Part shown: in pieces, positions 60,061 through 64,000 of the stretch
Layout: each line of letters starts with the position of its first letter
Numbering within the stretch: position 1 is the first letter of the stretch
Assembly (NCBI RefSeq): GCF_020463795.1
Contig: NZ_CP080025.1
Span: 2,229,501 to 2,293,500, forward strand
Direction of reading: 5' to 3'
DNA from: Echinicola marina
GTDB lineage: Bacteria; Bacteroidota; Bacteroidia; Cytophagales; Cyclobacteriaceae
DNA: 64,000 bases
Translations under genes and position numbers: made by a program
Notes under the pieces: generated by a model
Seen by the model: only the letters and a program-made list of their open reading frames with translations
The model's database searches: none
What the model was told of the DNA's origin: nothing

Positions 60061-60819
60061 ATGCCTCACATTTCTCATATAAAGAAACGTTCTATAGGAG
60101 ACTTAGTTCAGGAGAATTATGTCTTTGCAGGAGTACTGCATTATTTTGGGATTAGTTTTTATAATTACGAAAAACAATCCTTGGAGGATGTGTGTCTGGC
60201 TTTTAAAATAAATCCCCGGCAGTTGATCAATGAATTAGAAGCCTGGGCATGGAGAAAAGAACCTAGCAGGGAGGAACTGTATTTAAGACCTATTGAGGTC
60301 TTGGTGGAATACTTGAAGAACAAGCATCATTATTTTTTGAGACATGAGCTGCCTTTCCTCTCCAATATTATCAGTGGAGTTAACCTCAAAGGGGAGTATG
60401 TGGCATTATTGGCTGATCTTCGCTTGATGTTTCCTCTCTTTGTGGATGACTTTATCCATCATATTCATGAGGAAGAAAACACTTTGTTCAATAGGATCAA
60501 GACTTTGCAGGAGGTTGAAAGTAACCATTACCGATTGGAGGAGTCTTTGAAGGTGCTTCAGATGCCGTCCATAGCGGGATTGGCTGAAGAACATGAGGCA
60601 CATGATGATGAGATGCAAGGGATTCGAAAACTGACAAAAGGTTATAAACTTGCCGAAAATGCACCTACAGCTATCAAGGTATTGTACCATGAATTACAAA
60701 ATTTTGAAAAGGAGCTGATTATCCATGCTACCATTGAAAATGAATTATTATTTCCCAAAGCTGTTGAATTAGAAAAAGAAGTGAAGAGGAATATTCTAAA
60801 AAAAATAAAGTCAAATTAG
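60061..60819 (+). CDS. hemerythrin-domain protein (ScdA/RIC-like)
   Basis: 252 residues. The N-terminal part (SIGDLVQENYVFAGVLHYFG) resembles the DUF542/ScdA-N domain. The hemerythrin-like four-helix bundle carries likely iron ligands in HHYFLRHELPFL, HHIHEEENTLFNRI, EEHEAHDDEM and IHATIENELLFPKA. Related RIC (YtfE/ScdA) proteins repair iron-sulfur clusters after oxidative or nitrosative stress. The usual Cys-Cys of ScdA-N is absent, so the role may differ. Its TAG is immediately followed by the ruvX ATG, so they are one operon. Confidence 0.8.
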   Translation: MPHISHIKKRSIGDLVQENYVFAGVLHYFGISFYNYEKQSLEDVCLAFKINPRQLINELEAWAWRKEPSREELYLRPIEVLVEYLKNKHHYFLRHELPFLSNIISGVNLKGEYVALLADLRLMFPLFVDDFIHHIHEEENTLFNRIKTLQEVESNHYRLEESLKVLQMPSIAGLAEEHEAHDDEMQGIRKLTKGYKLAENAPTAIKVLYHELQNFEKELIIHATIENELLFPKAVELEKEVKRNILKKIKSN

Positions 60820-61233
60820 ATGGGAAGGGTATTAGCGATAGATTTGGGAACAAAAAGAACTGGAATAGCCGTTACAGACATATTGAAGATCACCGCGAAT
60901 CCGTTGGAAACAATCAGGACAATGGACCTGGATAAATTTCTGAAGGATTACGTACAAAAGGAAGATGTGGAGGCAATAGTCGTAGGTCATCCAAAATCAA
61001 TGGATGGCACAGATACACAGATGACACAGCCTGCGATCAGGCTGAAAGACAAGTTGTCCAAGGCTTATCCAGATAAGAAAGTGATTTTGGTAGATGAACG
61101 GTTTACCTCCAAGATGGCCATGCAAAGTATGATCGCCATGGGCAGTAAAAAGAAGGACAGAAAAGAAAAATCAGGCAACCTGGACAAAATCAGTGCTGCC
61201 ATTATATTACAAACCTATTTAGATCAAATATGA
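60820..61233 (+). CDS. ruvX: putative pre-16S rRNA nuclease YqgF/RuvX
   Basis: 137 residues. It has GRVLAIDLGTKRTGIAVTD (first catalytic Asp), VVGHPKSMDGT and LVDERFTSKMA (second acidic site), the YqgF RNase H-like fold. It matures 16S rRNA 5' ends and has been proposed as a Holliday junction resolvase. It overlaps the def gene by four bases and starts directly after the hemerythrin gene. Confidence 0.95.
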   Translation: MGRVLAIDLGTKRTGIAVTDILKITANPLETIRTMDLDKFLKDYVQKEDVEAIVVGHPKSMDGTDTQMTQPAIRLKDKLSKAYPDKKVILVDERFTSKMAMQSMIAMGSKKKDRKEKSGNLDKISAAIILQTYLDQI

Positions 61234-61784
61234 TATATCCGATTGTAGCTTACGGAAATCCGATATTAAAGAAAGAAGCAGAGGAAATTAACGAGGGAGA
61301 AGATATCAGTGCACTGATCTCGGATATGTATGATACCATGGATCATGCCAGCGGGGTAGGCTTGGCTGCACCACAAATCAATAGAGGTATTCGTCTTTTT
61401 GTTATTGACAGTACTTTAATGTTGGATGAGGAAAGCGAAGAAAAAGGGATCAGAAGGGCTTTTATCAATCCAATTATTCTTGATGAATATGGAGATGATT
61501 ATGGTTTTGAAGAAGGCTGTTTGAGTATTCCCGATGTGAGGGCAGAAGTCATTCGTCCGGAGAAATTGACCATTGAGTATTTTGATGAAAACTGGAACCT
61601 AAAGGAAGAAGAGTTTTCAGGTATGACCGCGAGGGTGATCCAACATGAGTACGACCATTTGGAAGGAATACTTTTTGTGGATTATATCAAAGGCATTAAA
61701 AAAAGAATGGTCAAAAGTAAGTTGATTGATGTCAGCAAAGGAAAGATTCCTACAGATTATAGGATGATCTATCCAGTAAAATAG
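61230..61784 (+). CDS. def: peptide deformylase
   Basis: 184 residues. The three family motifs are intact: GVGLAAPQI near 46, EEGCLSIPD near 108 and QHEYDHLEG near 148, giving the Cys and two His metal ligands and the catalytic Glu. It removes the formyl group from nascent proteins. It has a four-base overlap with ruvX. A strong terminator follows at 61806-61839. Confidence 0.97.
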   Translation: MIYPIVAYGNPILKKEAEEINEGEDISALISDMYDTMDHASGVGLAAPQINRGIRLFVIDSTLMLDEESEEKGIRRAFINPIILDEYGDDYGFEEGCLSIPDVRAEVIRPEKLTIEYFDENWNLKEEEFSGMTARVIQHEYDHLEGILFVDYIKGIKKRMVKSKLIDVSKGKIPTDYRMIYPVK

Positions 61785-61805
61785 TATTCATAAAATCTTT
61801 AAATC

Positions 61806-61843
61806 AAAAGTTGACCAGGAGCCTATCCGGTCAACTTTTTTGT
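61806..61843 (+). terminator. terminator after def
   Basis: AAAAGTTGACC (61806-61816) and GGTCAACTTTT (61829-61839) form a perfect 11-bp stem followed by a T-rich stretch. It lies only 15 bases before the next start codon. Confidence 0.85.
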
Positions 61844-61857
61844 TAAAAGGAATATCC

Positions 61858-62649
61858 ATGCAAAACCTCAAAGTAGCACTTGTACAAACTGACCTTTATT
61901 GGCAAGACAGAGCAGCTAATTTGGCCATGTTAGAAGAGAAAATCTGGCCTTTGCAAGGAAAGGTGGATTTGATCGTTTTGCCTGAGATGTTTCCAACTGG
62001 ATTTTCAATGGAGGCGGAGAAACTGGCCGAGCCTATGAATTTTACCACTACCAAATGGCTGAAACAAATGGCAGCCCAAAGCAAAGCGGTGGTAACCGGC
62101 AGTGTGATCGTTAAGGAAGGCAAGGAGTTTTTTAACCGACTACTTTGGGTTACCCCTGAAGGAGAAGTATTGCATTATGATAAGCGTCATCTGTTCAGAA
62201 TGGCCAATGAGGATGATCATTACAGTATGGGAAAGGGTAATCAGGTCTTTGAGTTGAAAGGCTGGAAAATTCTGCCTCAAGTATGTTATGATTTGCGTTT
62301 TCCGGTATGGTCCAGAAATATCTCCGATGGTGAGGGGAATATGGATTATGATATGGTGTTTTATATTGCTTCTTGGCCTGCAGCAAGGGAAAGTGCTTGG
62401 GATATATTGTTAAAAGCCCGAGCCGTTGAAAACCTTTGTTATTCCATAGGTGTGAACAGGGTCGGTGAAGATGGAAATGGCATTACCTATTCGGGGCATT
62501 CCGCAGCCTATGATTTCAAGGGCGGAACATTGGCCTTTTCGGAAAAGGTAGAAGAAGAATTGATCGTGGAGTTGGATGCAGAAAGACTTATGGAGTATAG
62601 ACAAAAATTCCCTGCCTGGAAGGATGCCGATCATTTCAAAATGTTGTGA
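61858..62649 (+). CDS. nitrilase-superfamily amidase (omega-amidase-like)
   Basis: 263 residues from ATG 61858; an in-frame TTG at 61840 lies in the terminator and is unlikely. The catalytic triad of the nitrilase fold is present: Glu in VLPEMFPTGFSM near 43, Lys in YDKRHLFRMANE near 110 and Cys in LPQVCYDLRFP near 142. The match is closest to YafV/Nit2-type omega-amidases, which hydrolyse alpha-ketoglutaramate or related amides in repair of methionine salvage products. Single gene after the def terminator. Confidence 0.9.
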   Translation: MQNLKVALVQTDLYWQDRAANLAMLEEKIWPLQGKVDLIVLPEMFPTGFSMEAEKLAEPMNFTTTKWLKQMAAQSKAVVTGSVIVKEGKEFFNRLLWVTPEGEVLHYDKRHLFRMANEDDHYSMGKGNQVFELKGWKILPQVCYDLRFPVWSRNISDGEGNMDYDMVFYIASWPAARESAWDILLKARAVENLCYSIGVNRVGEDGNGITYSGHSAAYDFKGGTLAFSEKVEEELIVELDAERLMEYRQKFPAWKDADHFKML

Positions 62650-62699
62650 AATCAAATAGCAAGGGAAGATTTGATAAACTTATAACATCAATTATCTTT

Positions 62700-64000
62700 T
62701 TATCTGACAATTAGTTTCTTCGTCATTCTTTTCCCTTTGTTACTTATAAAATCCAAGAGATAAAGTCCGCTTGGAAAGGAACTGAGGTCTATGGTTTGTA
62801 GGGTGTTGGCTTTTAGGTTAAAACTTTCCATCAAAATTTGTCCCATGGAACTTATTAGCCTAGCTTCTCCTGCTTGACTAGCGATCAATTCAACAGGACC
62901 GATTGTGGGGTTGGGATAGATTTTTAATAAAAGCTGTCCTTCTTCTGGAGGATTGGTGTTTGTAGAAATATCCTTTAATAAACGTAGTCCTCCTGCTCTA
63001 TTTCCCAATAATAAATCCACTTTATTCCCAAAAGTTTGGGGAATGGTGCTGATCCAAGTATTCCTGCTGAATCTTGTTTCCTGAATGCTGCCATCAGGTA
63101 TTTTTAGTAATTGTGTATTAAGAGCACTGTTAAGCTGGTTGAAGCCAGGTATGAAAGCCAATACCCCGCTCTGGTCAATGGCGTACAGGTCCAGTTGGCC
63201 ATTGTTATTACTGACCTTTACGATCAAATTCCTACTTGCAGGACTGTCAGCAAAACCCAAATAATTGCTATCCAACAATTCGAATTGGGGAGAGTTCTCA
63301 AATGTGACTTTGTAGCGCTGCAACTCTCCAGTTTGCTTGGCCAGCAACATATAATCCTCACCTTGGTGTTGGTAAAACTCAAAATGATCATTAGGACGAA
63401 GAGTAGTGTTGGGAATGCTGATTTCTTGTAGGTTTTGGACGTTTTGACTGTTTGAATAATATAGTTTTCTTACCAGAAGGAAGTCTTTTATTTCAGTGCC
63501 TGAAATAAAAAGGTGATTATCCTGCTCAGTGTTGGTATATTCCAAATACTGCAAATCATTCAATCCCAATTGCGATAAACCCAGATAATCGGTCTCAATT
63601 AATTTCAGGGTTTCATTTGACAAATCATAAAGGAAGGCTTGTCCTGTCGCCTCACCATTCTTGATCGTATTGGCAGTTAAGATAAGTGCTCCAGAGCTGG
63701 CATTTCCCCTAAAGAAAGGTCTGGTATTTTCTCCTAAATCCAACATGTCCTCCTGCAAAAAGGCTTTGCTGATGGGGGAAAGGTTTTGGTCCAATAAATA
63801 AAGGCTTTGAGAGAAATCAATTCCTGCTGTTAAGGTAGTCTCAGAACTGTTGGTGCTGACCAAAAGCTGATCATCCAAAATTTGGGGAATGTGGAATATG
63901 GGGAATTGAGGAAAGTTTCCTTTTCCGGGCAAATTGGTGCTGAAGCTATTGAAAATGGGATCAGTATTACTGCCTTCATTTTCCAAATAATAAAGCGTAT
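62700..64000 (-). CDS. T9SS type A sorting domain protein, 5' end beyond the window
   Basis: The C-terminal 75 residues are the type A sorting domain of the type IX secretion system: LKIYPNPTIGPVELIAS, GQILMESFNLKANTL, then FPSGLYLLDF and the basic end KKLIVR. The upstream part (at least 350 residues) is beta-rich with propeller-like repeats (FYQHQGEDYMLLAKQTGEL). The frame stays open to the window edge without a credible start, so the gene is cut off there. It is a surface or secreted protein of unknown activity. Confidence 0.88.
   Translation of the reverse strand, partial: TLYYLENEGSNTDPIFNSFSTNLPGKGNFPQFPIFHIPQILDDQLLVSTNSSETTLTAGIDFSQSLYLLDQNLSPISKAFLQEDMLDLGENTRPFFRGNASSGALILTANTIKNGEATGQAFLYDLSNETLKLIETDYLGLSQLGLNDLQYLEYTNTEQDNHLFISGTEIKDFLLVRKLYYSNSQNVQNLQEISIPNTTLRPNDHFEFYQHQGEDYMLLAKQTGELQRYKVTFENSPQFELLDSNYLGFADSPASRNLIVKVSNNNGQLDLYAIDQSGVLAFIPGFNQLNSALNTQLLKIPDGSIQETRFSRNTWISTIPQTFGNKVDLLLGNRAGGLRLLKDISTNTNPPEEGQLLLKIYPNPTIGPVELIASQAGEARLISSMGQILMESFNLKANTLQTIDLSSFPSGLYLLDFISNKGKRMTKKLIVR

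Overview
The window comes from a member of the Bacteroidota, most likely a cytophagalean close to Cyclobacteriaceae such as Echinicola, Cyclobacterium or Algoriphagus (inference). The grounds are promoters of the TTTG-N19-TAnnTTTG type, a type IX secretion C-terminal domain, a CTnDOT-like Tra transfer system, a Nudix-family AraR regulator, and vSGLT-type sugar symporters beside xylA, xylB and araA.

Layout. Positions 1-3283 are ordinary chromosome: a GMC oxidoreductase tail with its small subunit, a secreted sugar isomerase-like protein, a LON-domain protein and a TPR/SH3 membrane protein. Positions 3525-3995 are a tRNA cluster, Lys-Pro-Arg-Lys. An integrative conjugative element of about 41 kb (3997-45063) sits exactly at the 3' end of the second tRNA-Lys. 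It carries a large serine recombinase, a minus-strand transfer operon (traE, F, G, three TraI-like proteins, J, K, L, M, N, plus a giant methylase-helicase), a decayed metal-resistance and NhaA cargo block (25375-29181), a structured RNA candidate (29574-29681), a primase, a candidate oriT, a MobC-like protein, a relaxase and a coupling protein (30413-35247). The right-hand cargo (35346-44898) is AT-rich. From 45064 the chromosome resumes with a stranded tRNA terminator and a repeat-rich spacer. It continues with an M28 peptidase, xylose and arabinose genes (47385-57511), a VOC protein, a C-terminal processing protease, a hemerythrin-ruvX-def operon, a nitrilase-family amidase and an incomplete T9SS cargo protein.

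The element ends can be placed to within a few bases because the recombinase gene itself is cut by integration. In the integrated state its last 19 codons are borrowed from the antisense of tRNA-Lys. At the other end, a 23-codon open tail in the matching frame ends at 44989. Rejoining the ends (shared TCAC core) restores a longer recombinase with its own C-terminus. The element also carries a perfect rho-independent hairpin just inside its left end, which would replace the tRNA terminator it pushed about 41 kb away.

The most unusual cargo is the block 35346-43383. It holds an AAA-type ATPase with a winged helix and TPR array, under a promoter threaded by three equally built 16-bp palindromes. 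Next come a ComEC-like metallo-beta-lactamase-fold protein overlapping a single-chain E2-E1-JAB ubiquitin-like conjugation protein, a four-helix membrane protein and a second MBL-fold protein. No ubiquitin-like protein and no CD-NTase was recognised, so this is not standard CBASS or a Bil operon. A defence role is inferred from families and location, not shown. All domain calls were made by eye, without database searches.
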